Source of the DNA: Agromyces aureus
GTDB taxonomy: Bacteria; Actinomycetota; Actinomycetes; Actinomycetales; Microbacteriaceae
Length of the DNA: 64,000 nt
Direction: 5' to 3'
NCBI RefSeq assembly: GCF_001660485.1
Contig: NZ_CP013979.1
Coordinates: forward strand, 2,976,001 to 3,040,000
How positions within the stretch are numbered: the stretch's first letter is position 1; each line of letters begins with the position of its first letter. Both the position numbers and the translations under genes were made by a program. Positions 42,257 through 50,806 of this stretch are shown piece by piece. The notes below the pieces were generated by a model. The model saw nothing but the letters and a program-made list of their open reading frames with translations. It made no database searches and was not told the DNA's origin.

Positions 42257-43054
42257 TCAGCCGGCAAGCTTCTGCCTCAGCGAGCTGAGGCGAGAGGCGA
42301 CGCTGCCGTCGATGACGTCGTCGCCGATCTGCACGCGGACCCCACCGAGCACGGCGGGATCGACGATGGTGTCGAATCGGATACGGCGACCCGCCTTGAC
42401 GGCGAGTCCCTGCTCGAGTCGCGCCAGCTGAGCGGAGCTCAGCGGCACGGCGGTCGTGACGGTCGCCACCTGGAATCCGCGCTGATCGGCGAGGACGCCG
42501 GCGGCGGCGCGAAGCATCGCGCCGATGCGGCGTCCGCGGGGTGAGAGCACCAGGTGGCGCACGACGACGAGCGTCGCCGGGTCGGCCTTGCCTGCACCGA
42601 GCAGTCGCTCGACCAGTCGTGCCTTGGCGTCGTTCGCACCGAGCTTGGAACCGAGCGAGAGCTCGAGTTCCGCGTCGGAGGCGACCGCGCGCTCGAAGGC
42701 GAACAGCTGCTCGTCGAGCTCGACGCCTTCGCCTGCGGCGTCGGCCGCGACCCGAAGGCCCAGCTCCTCGACGCCGTCGAGGAAGTCGGCATGGCTGGAC
42801 CACCGCTGCGATGCCGCAGCCGTGAGCAGCGTCACCGCGCCCGGGACGATGCGACCGCCGAACACGCTGGAGACCAGCGCGCCCTTCTGCGCAGCGTCGG
42901 CTTCGGTGTCGGTGAGCGCGGTGCGCAGGTGGCCCGAGCCGGCGATGAGTCGAACCGCGGCGAGGAGGTCCTCGGCGACCGACAGGTCGGCCCGGCCCGA
43001 CGACGCGAGCTCGGCTCGCGAGGCGGCCAGGGCCTCTCTCGTTGCGCTACCCAT
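42257..43054 (-). CDS. atpH: ATP synthase F1 delta subunit
   Basis: Peripheral stalk subunit that ties F1 to the b subunits, 265 residues. The N-terminal part is Ala-rich helical, and the conserved C-terminal block A-x-L-G-G-V-R-V-Q-I-G-D-D-V-I-D-G-S-V reads clearly. It is longer than the ~180 of E. coli but is not fused to b as in mycobacteria, since atpF is a separate gene 4 bases upstream. Confidence 0.95.
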   Translation of the reverse strand: MGSATREALAASRAELASSGRADLSVAEDLLAAVRLIAGSGHLRTALTDTEADAAQKGALVSSVFGGRIVPGAVTLLTAAASQRWSSHADFLDGVEELGLRVAADAAGEGVELDEQLFAFERAVASDAELELSLGSKLGANDAKARLVERLLGAGKADPATLVVVRHLVLSPRGRRIGAMLRAAAGVLADQRGFQVATVTTAVPLSSAQLARLEQGLAVKAGRRIRFDTIVDPAVLGGVRVQIGDDVIDGSVASRLSSLRQKLAG

Positions 43055-43057
43055 GGA

Positions 43058-43624
43058 TTACTTCGTCTCCCCTGCGGCGGCCTTCTCGGACGCCTCGAGG
43101 TCGGCGAGGAACCGGTCGACCACGGCCTGCGCCTTCTGGTCGTCGGTGAGCGACTCGCCGATGACGCCGGAAGCCAGGTCGATCGCGATGGTGCCCACCT
43201 CGGAGCGGAGCGAGACGAGCGCGGACTGGCGCTCGGCCTCGATCTGCGCCTGCGCGCTCGCGGTGACGCGAGCGGCTTCGGACACCGCGGTGTCCTTGGC
43301 CTCGGCGACGATCTTCTTGCCGTCTTCACGAGCGGTCTCGCGGATCTGACCGGCCTCGGCGCGCGCATCGGCGAGCTGGGCGGTGTACTCCTCGAGGGCG
43401 GCCTCGGCCTTGCGCTGGGCCTCGTCGGCCTTCGCGATGTTGCCCTCGATCGCTTCGCCGCGCTCATCGAGCATCGTCTGGACGCGCGGGAGCACGTACT
43501 TCCAGAAGAAGATCAGGATGATGACGAAGCAGACCGACGACCAGAGGATGTCGTACAGCTCGGGAATGACCGGGCTGTGCGTCTCGCCACCCTCGGTCGC
43601 AGCGCTCAGTACTGCATGGAGCAC
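43058..43624 (-). CDS. atpF: ATP synthase Fo b subunit
   Basis: Peripheral stalk subunit, 188 residues: one membrane helix at about 25-43 (W-S-S-V-C-F-V-I-I-L-I-F-F-W) then a long coiled coil rich in Ala, Glu and Lys. Start is a GTG at 43624 with GAGG about 7 nt upstream. Lies 28 bases after atpE. Confidence 0.95.
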   Translation of the reverse strand: MLHAVLSAATEGGETHSPVIPELYDILWSSVCFVIILIFFWKYVLPRVQTMLDERGEAIEGNIAKADEAQRKAEAALEEYTAQLADARAEAGQIRETAREDGKKIVAEAKDTAVSEAARVTASAQAQIEAERQSALVSLRSEVGTIAIDLASGVIGESLTDDQKAQAVVDRFLADLEASEKAAAGETK

Positions 43625-43652
43625 GTTGGCCTCCTCAGTTGCGGCGGGTGGA

Positions 43653-43901
<249 letters not shown>

Positions 43902-43931
43902 CTAGGGATGTTTCTGGGCGGGTGCCCGGGC

Positions 43932-44711
43932 TCAGTGCTCTTCGGCGACCGCGAGCTGGATGTAGACCGCGGTGAGAAGGGTGAAGACGTATGCCTGCAG
44001 GAAGGCGACGAGGATCTCGAACAGCGTGAACGCGAACCCGAAGGCGAGCGTGCCGGCGCCGACGAGGGTCCACCAGCCGCCGAGGGAGAAGACGAAGAAC
44101 TGCGTGGCTGCGAAGAAGAGCACGAGCAGGAGGTGACCGACGATCATGTTCATCATGAGTCGCAGGGTCAGCGTGACCGGACGGATCACGAAGGTCGAGA
44201 GGAGCTCGATCGGCGTGACGATGATGTACACCGGCCACGGAACACCCGAAGGGAAGAGGGAGTTCTTGAAGAAGTTCTTCGGGCTCTTCTTGACACCCGC
44301 GTAGATGAACGTCACGTAGGACACGATCGCGAGGACCAGCGGCACGCCGATGACGGAGGTGCCGGCGATGTTCAGGAACGGGATCACGCCCGTGATGTTC
44401 ATGAACAGGATCATGAAGAACATCGTCGTGAGGATCGGCAGGAATCGCTTGCCGTCCTTCTTGCCGAGGAGATCCTCGGCGACGTTGACGCGCACCAGGT
44501 CGAGACCCATCTCGAGCAGGCTCTGGAACCGACCGGGCACGATGCGCAGGTGGCGCGTGCCGAGCCAGAAGACCAGGAGCAGTGCCGCGACCGCGACGAA
44601 GCGGACGAGCATGATGCGGTTGATCTCGAACGGGGTGTCTTCGAAGAAGAGTGCTCCCGGGAAGAATTCGTCGATCGACGGCCCGTGGAATTCACCATCG
44701 TTGGTTGACAT
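43932..44711 (-). CDS. atpB: ATP synthase Fo a subunit
   Basis: Proton-channel subunit, 259 residues from the ATG at 44711, with about six membrane helices. The essential arginine is in T-L-T-L-R-L-M-M-N-M, and E-F-H-G-P-S-I-D-E-F-F near the start is typical of this family group. No ribosome binding site is visible before this ATG, whereas AGGAG (44751-44755) lies 6 nt before an in-frame CTG at 44744 that would add 11 mostly hydrophobic residues. An upstream in-frame ATG at 44795 also exists but lacks a ribosome binding site. Confidence 0.93.
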   Translation of the reverse strand: MSTNDGEFHGPSIDEFFPGALFFEDTPFEINRIMLVRFVAVAALLLVFWLGTRHLRIVPGRFQSLLEMGLDLVRVNVAEDLLGKKDGKRFLPILTTMFFMILFMNITGVIPFLNIAGTSVIGVPLVLAIVSYVTFIYAGVKKSPKNFFKNSLFPSGVPWPVYIIVTPIELLSTFVIRPVTLTLRLMMNMIVGHLLLVLFFAATQFFVFSLGGWWTLVGAGTLAFGFAFTLFEILVAFLQAYVFTLLTAVYIQLAVAEEH

Positions 44712-44849
44712 CGGAACCAGAAGGTTCAGAGCGTTAGCTAGCAGCGCTATCTCCTGTTTCGGGGCGTGGAGCTCGGCTCTCGCGACGACGAACATCGGAA
44801 CGGTCTCACGCACATGCCGAAGCAGGCGTTTACCGGGGGGATCTCCATT

Positions 44850-44879
44850 ACTCTAGCAAGACTTCGGGCATCGGACGAA
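44850..44879 (-). promoter_or_regulatory. Candidate atp operon promoter
   Basis: Minus strand TTCGTC (44879-44874), 18-bp spacer, TAGAGT (44855-44850), inside the 213-base gap between the AtpI-like gene and atpB. Transcription would begin near 44843, giving a leader of about 100-130 nt. Confidence 0.45.
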
Positions 44880-44924
44880 TCGCCGACCGCGTCTCAGCCG
44901 ACATTTTCGACAACGCGTCGAAAA

Positions 44925-45395
44925 TCAGTCCTCTCGAGGCGCCGGAGGCAGCTCGACGTCGCTGACATGCGGCATCCGGGACTTCGTGATGACGACCACG
45001 TCGACGACGAGCGAGGCCAGCACGCCGGCCACCAGGCTGAGGAACAGCACGGTCGTGTCGAGCCACGCGGCGTCGCGCAGCAGGACGACGAGCACGATGA
45101 AGACGATGAACTTCAGCAGCCAACCGCCGAGCACGATGCCGAAGAACGCGCCCACGAAGAGGTCGCTCGAGGCGAAGCGGTTCGCGGTCAGGATGGTCGC
45201 GGCCGTGATGCCCATGAACACGACCGCCATCGCCGTGCCGATGAGCGCCCCGATGAGCCCTTCACTGCCGGCGAAGACGTAGCCCAGCACCCCGCTCACG
45301 AGGAGCAGCGCCGCGGCGACGATGCCGCCCCAGACCAGCGCTTGGCGCAGGACGGGGTTCGAGGTGGGCGTGTTGTCAGGTCGTGCGTCGTTCAT
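44925..45395 (-). CDS. AtpI-like four-helix membrane protein
   Basis: A 156-residue membrane protein with four predicted helices (about 22-42, 47-67, 81-103 and 110-130) and short charged ends, placed immediately upstream of atpB where many bacteria have atpI. AtpI helps assemble the c-ring or supply Mg2+; similarity here is by topology and position, not by motif. The ATG at 45395 has GGAG 5 nt upstream. The longer open frame before it is Arg-rich and not membrane-protein-like. Confidence 0.7.
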   Translation of the reverse strand: MNDARPDNTPTSNPVLRQALVWGGIVAAALLLVSGVLGYVFAGSEGLIGALIGTAMAVVFMGITAATILTANRFASSDLFVGAFFGIVLGGWLLKFIVFIVLVVLLRDAAWLDTTVLFLSLVAGVLASLVVDVVVITKSRMPHVSDVELPPAPRED

Positions 45396-45420
45396 CAGGC
45401 TCCAAGTCGTGGGTCGCCCG

Positions 45421-45426
45421 ATTGTA
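45421..45426 (-). promoter_or_regulatory. -10 box upstream of the AtpI-like gene
   Basis: TACAAT on the minus strand, 25 bases before the ATG at 45395, in the gap after wecA. The best -35 candidate (TTCGGC) is only 14 bp away, so only the -10 is convincing. Confidence 0.4.
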
Positions 45427-45498
45427 CCGATGCGTCCTGAGCCGAATCTGTCGGCGGTGCCGAGGGCCGCGTCCGCGCCGGAGGCTCGGAACCGCTGC

Positions 45499-46782
45499 CT
45501 ACGAGGCGGGCGGCGTCTGCGGGGCCTGCCTCGCCTGCGCCGGGGCATCCGTCGCCTGCGGAGCGTCGACGACCGCGATCGCGCCGGTCTCGAGCTCGTC
45601 GAGGTGCGGAGCCATGGGCGCGGCGGACGTCGCCTCTGCGGCCACCGTCAGGCGCTTGCGCCGCCCGAGGGGCGCGAGCGTGACGATCGCGCACGCGACG
45701 AACCCGACGCCCAGCAGGAGGAACGCCCATCGGGCGCTGATGCCGAAGTACACCGGGAAGACATACGTCAGGAGGCATCCGATCGAGGCGACCGCGGTCC
45801 AGCCGTAGAAGATGAGCACGGCGTTCAGGTGCGAGTGCCCCATGTCGAGCAGTCGGTGGTGCAGGTGCTTGCGATCGGCCGCGAACGGCGACTTGCCCGC
45901 GCGCAGGCGCCGCACCACGGCGAGCCCGAAGTCGAGCAGCGGGATGAGCAGCACGATCACCGGCAGGATGATCGGGATGAACGCGGCGAAGAGCTGGTTG
46001 AACCCGACGCCGGCGGGGTTCAGCTGGCCGGTCACGGCGATCGCGGAGGTCGCCATGAGGAGTCCGACGAGGAGCGCCCCCGCGTCGCCCATGAAGAGCT
46101 TCGCGGGCCGCCAGTTGAGCGGCAGGAAACCCGCGCACGCACCGACGAGGATGATCGCGATCATCGAGGCGAGGTTGAAGTAGTTCGTCGGCGAGGTCTG
46201 CTGCACGAGCAGGTAGGTGTAGACGAAGAACACGCCGTTCGAGATGAGCGAGACGCCGGCGACGAGCCCGTCGAGGCCGTCGATGAAGTTCACGGCGTTC
46301 ATCACGAGCACGATCACGAAGACCGTGAGCGTCGCGAACATCCAGGAGGATCCGACGAGGATGCCGCCGATGGGCAGCGAGACGATCGAGACGCCCTGCC
46401 AGGCGATGAGGCCCGCGGCGATGAACTGGCCGGCGAGCTTCGTGGTCCAGTCGAGGTCCCAGATGTCGTCGGCGACGCCGATGAGCACGATGAGCAGGGC
46501 GGCGCCGAGGATGGCGAGCACCTGCGTCGGGTCCTGGAAGATGATCGCGACGTTCGCGAACCGCGTCGGGCCGAGGCTCGAGACGAACCACGCCGCACCG
46601 AAGGCGACGAGGATGCCGAGGAACATCGCGATGCCGCCGAGCCTCGGCGTCGGTCGCGTGTGCACGTCGCGCTCGCGGATCTTCGGGTAGAGCCGGTACT
46701 TCAGGCTCAGCTTCCACACGACGAACGACCCGACCAGGGTCACGAGCGCGGCGATGATCGCGAGCGCGAGGAACAGGGTCAT
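45499..46782 (-). CDS. wecA: WecA-like undecaprenyl-phosphate glycosyl-1-phosphate transferase
   Basis: A 427-residue polytopic enzyme (about 11 helices) of the MraY/WecA family that transfers a sugar-1-phosphate, usually GlcNAc-1-P, from UDP-sugar to undecaprenyl phosphate, starting cell-wall glycopolymer synthesis. Motifs: A-D-D-I-W-D (104-109), N-F-I-D-G-L-D-G (165-172), F-M-G-D-A-G-A-L and the WecA-type H-L-H-H-R-L. The last 50 residues are an Ala/Pro-rich cytosolic tail. It overlaps tsaC by four bases (ATGA). Confidence 0.93.
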   Translation of the reverse strand: MTLFLALAIIAALVTLVGSFVVWKLSLKYRLYPKIRERDVHTRPTPRLGGIAMFLGILVAFGAAWFVSSLGPTRFANVAIIFQDPTQVLAILGAALLIVLIGVADDIWDLDWTTKLAGQFIAAGLIAWQGVSIVSLPIGGILVGSSWMFATLTVFVIVLVMNAVNFIDGLDGLVAGVSLISNGVFFVYTYLLVQQTSPTNYFNLASMIAIILVGACAGFLPLNWRPAKLFMGDAGALLVGLLMATSAIAVTGQLNPAGVGFNQLFAAFIPIILPVIVLLIPLLDFGLAVVRRLRAGKSPFAADRKHLHHRLLDMGHSHLNAVLIFYGWTAVASIGCLLTYVFPVYFGISARWAFLLLGVGFVACAIVTLAPLGRRKRLTVAAEATSAAPMAPHLDELETGAIAVVDAPQATDAPAQARQAPQTPPAS

Positions 46783-47687
46783 GAGGCGGCGGCACCGGTC
46801 TCGTCGTCGGATGCCGCGGGCAGGTCGGCTGCGGACGGCTTCGCGTCGCGATCGGCGGGCGCGTCGGCGCTCACGGCGTCCGGCGCGGGCTCGGCCTCAG
46901 ACGCGGGCTCGGGCGCGGACACGTCGCTGCTCCCGGCTTCCGGCGCGGGCGCATCGGCGTTCGCGGCCTCCGTCGCAGGCGCGACCGGCTCCACGGCAGG
47001 TGCGAGCAGCTCCTCGCCGACGACGGCGGCGATGCGCTCGCGCGAGATGACGCCGGCGCGGACGATGCGGATCGTGCCGCTGCCGTCGGTGAGCCCGGTG
47101 GCGTCGATGATGGTCGACGAGGTGTCGCCGGCACGTTCGCCGATCGCGTCGTAATCCGAACCGGCCGGTCCCCCGTCGAGGTAGACGGCGACGGACTCGC
47201 CGAGCATGACCTCGGCGTCGGCGGCCGTCGTGGCCGCGGGCTCGCCGCTGAGGTTCGCCGACGAGACCGCGAGCGGCCCGGTCTCGGCGAGCAGTTCGAG
47301 GGCGAAGCGGTTGTCGGGCATGCGCAGGGCGACCGTGCCCCGGGTCTCGCCGAGATCCCAGGTGAGCGATGGCTGCGCGTGCAGGATCACGGTGAGTCCG
47401 CCCGGCCAGAACTCGGCGACGAGGTCGCGCACGGGCTCCGGCACCTCGCGGGCGAGCGCATCGAGCGTCGGGATGCCCGGGATCAGCACGGGCGGCGGCG
47501 ACGTGCGCTCGCGCCCCTTCGCCTCGAGCAGTCGCGTGACCGCGGCGGCGTCGAACGCGTCGGCGGCGAGGCCGTAGACGGTGTCGGTGGGGATCACGAC
47601 GAGCTGGCCGCGGCCGATCGCTCCGCGTGCGAGGCGCATGCCCGTGAGCAGCTGGGATTCGACCGAACAGTCGTAGATGGCAGTCAT
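46779..47687 (-). CDS. tsaC: L-threonylcarbamoyladenylate synthase with long acidic tail
   Basis: Sua5/YrdC/YwlC family enzyme making threonylcarbamoyl-AMP for the t6A modification of tRNAs that read ANN codons. The 302-residue protein has the family core in its first ~210 residues (P-T-D-T-V-Y-G-L-A near 33-41, R-M-P-D-N, S-S-A-N-L-S-G), then about 90 residues rich in Ala, Pro, Glu and Asp (E-A-A-N-A-D-A-P-A-P-E and similar) that look disordered. This tail is not the Sua5 C-terminal domain. TAGAAT at 47698-47703 lies 10 nt before the ATG. Confidence 0.92.
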   Translation of the reverse strand: MTAIYDCSVESQLLTGMRLARGAIGRGQLVVIPTDTVYGLAADAFDAAAVTRLLEAKGRERTSPPPVLIPGIPTLDALAREVPEPVRDLVAEFWPGGLTVILHAQPSLTWDLGETRGTVALRMPDNRFALELLAETGPLAVSSANLSGEPAATTAADAEVMLGESVAVYLDGGPAGSDYDAIGERAGDTSSTIIDATGLTDGSGTIRIVRAGVISRERIAAVVGEELLAPAVEPVAPATEAANADAPAPEAGSSDVSAPEPASEAEPAPDAVSADAPADRDAKPSAADLPAASDDETGAAAS

Positions 47688-47697
47688 GACGCGGTCG

Positions 47698-47703
47698 ATT
47701 CTA
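47698..47703 (-). promoter_or_regulatory. -10 box for tsaC
   Basis: TAGAAT on the minus strand, ending 10 nt before the tsaC ATG, predicts a 5' leader of only a few bases. It gives the tsaC-wecA-atp stretch its own start after the inserted ABC module. Confidence 0.5.
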
Positions 47704-47744
47704 GACCAGCCGGCCTCGGGGTTTCGGGCCGTGCACCACGCGGA

Positions 47745-47785
47745 CGGCGGATGCCCCGTGCGCGGCCGGCACGCGGCATCCGCCG
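47745..47785 (-). terminator. Terminator hairpin after the ABC efflux operon
   Basis: 17-bp stem with one mismatch: left arm 47745-47761 (CGGCGGATGCCCCGTGC), 7-nt loop, right arm 47769-47785. Located between the ABC permease stop and the tsaC promoter. The stem again contains facing GGATGCC/GGCATCC words. Confidence 0.65.
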
Positions 47786-47810
47786 TTCGGATCGTCGTCG
47801 GAGGTGCGCG

Positions 47811-48641
47811 TCAGCGCCGACCGGCCTTGCGTGCGAACAGCCAGGCCCCCCAGACCGCGGCGACGACGATGATCGCGACGCACCAGCCCACCGCCCACCA
47901 GGCCTGGTCGCCGAGCGGGGCATCGGCGAGCAGCGCCCTGATGGTCTCGATCACGGGGGTGATCGGCTGGTGCTCGGCGATCGGCCGGAGCCACTCGGGC
48001 ATCGTGTCGACCGGGACGAACGCGCTCGAGATGTAGGGCAGGAAGAGCAGGATGAAGCCGTAGCCGCTCGCCGCCTCCGGCGTGCCCGCGGCCAGGCCGA
48101 TCGCCGCGAAGAGGTAGGTGATCGCGAGGATGTAGAGCGCGACGAGGCCGAAGACCGCGACCCACTCGAGCGGCGTCGCCGATGGCCGGAACCCGACGAG
48201 CAGGCCGACGCAGATCACGACCGCGGTCGCGACGAGGTTGCGCACGAGGCTCGCCACGACATGCCCGGTGAGCACCGCACCGCTCCGGATCGGCATCGTG
48301 CGGAAACGGTCGATCACGCCCGTCGTCATGTCGCGCGAGACCGAGACGGCCGTCGACGATGCGCCGAACCCCGCGCAGAGCAGGATGATGCCCGGCACGA
48401 CGTAGTCGACGTAGCCCCCGGTGGGGTCGATCGCGTTGCCGAAGATCCACGTGAACATCAGCATGAGCATCACGGGCAGCATGACGGCCATGAGCATCGA
48501 TTCGACATCGCGCACCGAGTGACGGAAGCTGCGCCCGATGAAGACGGTCTCCGCGGTCAGCGCCCCGATGCGCGGGCGTTCGCCCACGGACGTGGCGGCG
48601 GTCGGCCCGGCGGCGTGGGTGACGGTGGTCATGGTGCTCAC
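47811..48641 (-). CDS. ABC-2 type permease (DrrB-like)
   Basis: Membrane half of a drug or lipid exporter, 276 residues with six predicted helices (first at about 50-68). The block M-T-T-G-V-I-D-R-F-R-T-M-P-I matches DrrB/ABC-2 permeases. Start is the GTG at 48641 overlapping the ATPase stop (GTGA); an ATG three codons later is possible. Works with the ATPase encoded just upstream; controlled probably by the divergent TetR protein. Confidence 0.9.
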   Translation of the reverse strand: MSTMTTVTHAAGPTAATSVGERPRIGALTAETVFIGRSFRHSVRDVESMLMAVMLPVMLMLMFTWIFGNAIDPTGGYVDYVVPGIILLCAGFGASSTAVSVSRDMTTGVIDRFRTMPIRSGAVLTGHVVASLVRNLVATAVVICVGLLVGFRPSATPLEWVAVFGLVALYILAITYLFAAIGLAAGTPEAASGYGFILLFLPYISSAFVPVDTMPEWLRPIAEHQPITPVIETIRALLADAPLGDQAWWAVGWCVAIIVVAAVWGAWLFARKAGRR

Positions 48642-49591
48642 TTCGCTTCCTGCAGTTCGGGTGCGGATGTCTCGGGGGCGGACGCCTCGGGGCCGGATGC
48701 CTCGGGGTCGGATGTCGCATCGCGGCCGGTGATGGCGAGGAACACGTCGTCGAGGCTCGGCCGCCGGATCGCCACCGTCGCGCCGGCCGCCGCCGCTCCT
48801 GGCAGCAGGTCGATACGCTCGACCGCGGCGCGGAGGCCGTGCACGGTGCCGTCGGTCGGCAGCTCGGCGAGCACGGAGCCCGACTCGTCGCGGAGTTCGA
48901 CCACCTCTCCCCCGATGCGCGCCTTGAGCTCGTCGGCCGTGCCCTCGGCCGCGATGCGCCCGTGGTCGAGCACCGCGATGCGGTCGGCCAGGCGGTCGGC
49001 CTCCTCGAGGTACTGGGTGGTGAGGAACACCGTGGCGCCGTTGTCGGCGAGCGAGCGGATGACGGCCCAGAGCTCCTGCCGACTGCGGGTGTCCAATCCG
49101 GTCGTCGGCTCGTCGAGGAAGATCACGGGCACGGCGACGACGAGGCTGAGCGCGAGGTCGAGCCGCCGCCGCATGCCGCCCGAGTAGGTGCCGACGCGCC
49201 GGCCCGCGGCATCCGCGAGGTCGAAGCGTTCGAGGAGTTCGGCGGCCCTGGTTCGTGCGCCATGGGCGGACAACCCCGAGAGCCGACCGAGCATGACGAG
49301 ATTCTCGGTGCCGGTGAGCACCTCGTCGACCGCAGCCGACTGGCCCGTGAGGCTGATGCGGCGACGCACCTCGTCGGGTCGGGCGAGCGCGTCGTGCCCG
49401 GCGACGGACACCGTGCCCTCGTCGGGCCGCACGAGCGTGGTGAGGATGTTGACGGTCGTCGTCTTTCCGGCTCCGTTGGGGCCGAGCAGCGCGAAGATCG
49501 TGCCGACGGGCACGGCGAGGTCGAGCCCCGCGAGCACGTCGGTGCGACCGAAGCGCTTGCGGAGCCCGTGGGCTTCGATGGCGAGTGGCAT
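48638..49591 (-). CDS. ABC transporter ATPase (DrrA-like)
   Basis: A 317-residue ATPase. Walker A G-P-N-G-A-G-K-T near 38-45, signature Y-S-G-G-M-R-R-R, Walker B I-F-L-D-E-P and the H-loop degenerate in the DrrA manner (L-T-T-Q-Y). The DrrA-type C-terminal domain (R-P-S-L-D-D-V-F-L-A-I-T-G) is present, followed by a short repetitive tail (E-A-S-G-P-E-A-S-A-P-E). GGAGACACC precedes the ATG at 49591. Export of daunorubicin-like drugs is the family example; the cargo here is unknown. Confidence 0.92.
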   Translation of the reverse strand: MPLAIEAHGLRKRFGRTDVLAGLDLAVPVGTIFALLGPNGAGKTTTVNILTTLVRPDEGTVSVAGHDALARPDEVRRRISLTGQSAAVDEVLTGTENLVMLGRLSGLSAHGARTRAAELLERFDLADAAGRRVGTYSGGMRRRLDLALSLVVAVPVIFLDEPTTGLDTRSRQELWAVIRSLADNGATVFLTTQYLEEADRLADRIAVLDHGRIAAEGTADELKARIGGEVVELRDESGSVLAELPTDGTVHGLRAAVERIDLLPGAAAAGATVAIRRPSLDDVFLAITGRDATSDPEASGPEASAPETSAPELQEAK

Positions 49592-49653
49592 GGTGTCTCC
49601 GATCGGTCCGGTCTGCGTCTCGGCGACCCCGGCGGGCATCTGCGTGCGGCGCA

Positions 49654-49704
49654 AACTGTTTAGGTCATCTACAGTTGTATAAGTAATACACAGTTCTAGA
49701 CTGT
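49654..49704. promoter_or_regulatory. Divergent promoter and candidate TetR operator region
   Basis: An AT-rich patch between the ABC exporter and tetR genes holds four ACAGT-type half-sites: AACTGT (49654-49659), ACAGTT (49671-49676), ACAGTT (49690-49695) and ACTGT (49700-49704), pairing as two inverted repeats. TATAAG (49678-49683) is a likely -10 for tetR. The arrangement suits a TetR dimer shutting off both directions. Confidence 0.5.
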
Positions 49705-49725
49705 CGTCAACACCGACACGAACGG

Positions 49726-50724
49726 ATGTCCATGAACGAGCAGCGGCCCGACCCCGAACTCCCCCGCGGCGTCGCCCTCGCCTGGGGTGTCGCCGCGCAC
49801 CCGCAGCGAGGCCCGAAGCGCGAACTCTCGATCGAGCGCATCGTCGAGGTGGCCATCGAGATCGCCGATGCCGAGGGCCTCGCCGCCGTGTCCATGAGCC
49901 GCGTGGCCACCACGCTCGGGTTCACGACCATGTCGCTCTACCGCTACGTCACGAGCAAGGACGACCTGATCCTGCTCATGCAGGAGGCTGCGAGCGAGCT
50001 GCCCGTGCCCGACGCGAGCCTCGAACGCGGCTGGCGCGACGGCATCACCGCGTGGGTGCTCGGCATCAGGGCCGGATACGAGGCCCACCCGTGGCTCGTC
50101 GACATCCCGGTCTCCGGCGCCCCGATCACGCCCAACGCGCTCATGATCGTGGACTGGTTCCTGCGGGAGGTGCGCGACCTGCCGCTCAGCGACGGCGAGA
50201 AGATGTCGAGCCTGCTCATGTTCACCAGCTATGCGCGCGCCACGAGCGCGCAGGACCGGGACATCGCCCGAGCCGCCGCGGCGACGGACCAGGCCGAGGT
50301 GACCGGCGAGCGCTACCTCTCGACGCTCACCGAGTTCGTCACGCCAGAGCGGTTCCCGTACCTCGCGCCCCTGTTCCTGGGCGGCGGCTACGTCGAGGAG
50401 AGCGCGGCAGACGGTCCGTCCGCGCCCAACACCGCCGACGACTTCGTGTTCGGCCTCCAGCGCATGCTCGACGGCATCCAGACGTACGTCGAGCAGCACT
50501 CCGACGGGCTTCCGGCTGCTCCCGCGCCCCTGCCGCCGTCACTCGAGCCTCCGCGAGACAAGGCGGTCCGCGAGGCGGCGAAGCTGCGTCGCGAGGCCGA
50601 GCGGGCGCTGCGAGAAGCGCAGAAGCGGGAGCGCGAGGCGGTCAGGGGCGCGCGCGAGCGAGCCGAGCGCGACCGGGAACGCGCCGAACGGGAGCAGGAG
50701 CGGGCGGCGCAGCGAAAGGGCTGA
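49726..50724 (+). CDS. TetR family repressor with long charged C-terminal helix
   Basis: A 332-residue regulator. The helix-turn-helix lies at about 45-75 (M-S-R-V-A-T-T-L-G-F-T-T-M-S-L-Y-R-Y-V), and the central part matches TetR_C-type ligand domains. Residues from about 277 to the end are almost only Arg, Glu, Lys and Ala, an alternating pattern expected for a single charged helix or coiled coil, roughly 55 residues more than usual. ATG at 49726 or 49732, neither with a clear ribosome binding site. Divergent from the exporter it probably represses. Confidence 0.88.
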   Translation: MSMNEQRPDPELPRGVALAWGVAAHPQRGPKRELSIERIVEVAIEIADAEGLAAVSMSRVATTLGFTTMSLYRYVTSKDDLILLMQEAASELPVPDASLERGWRDGITAWVLGIRAGYEAHPWLVDIPVSGAPITPNALMIVDWFLREVRDLPLSDGEKMSSLLMFTSYARATSAQDRDIARAAAATDQAEVTGERYLSTLTEFVTPERFPYLAPLFLGGGYVEESAADGPSAPNTADDFVFGLQRMLDGIQTYVEQHSDGLPAAPAPLPPSLEPPRDKAVREAAKLRREAERALREAQKREREAVRGARERAERDRERAEREQERAAQRKG

Positions 50725-50806
50725 GTCGGGCGGATGCCGCGGGCGGGCGCCCGTGGTGCGCAATCCGTCTCAGCGGGCGTCGCGTCTCAGCGGGCGTCGC
50801 TGCGCC

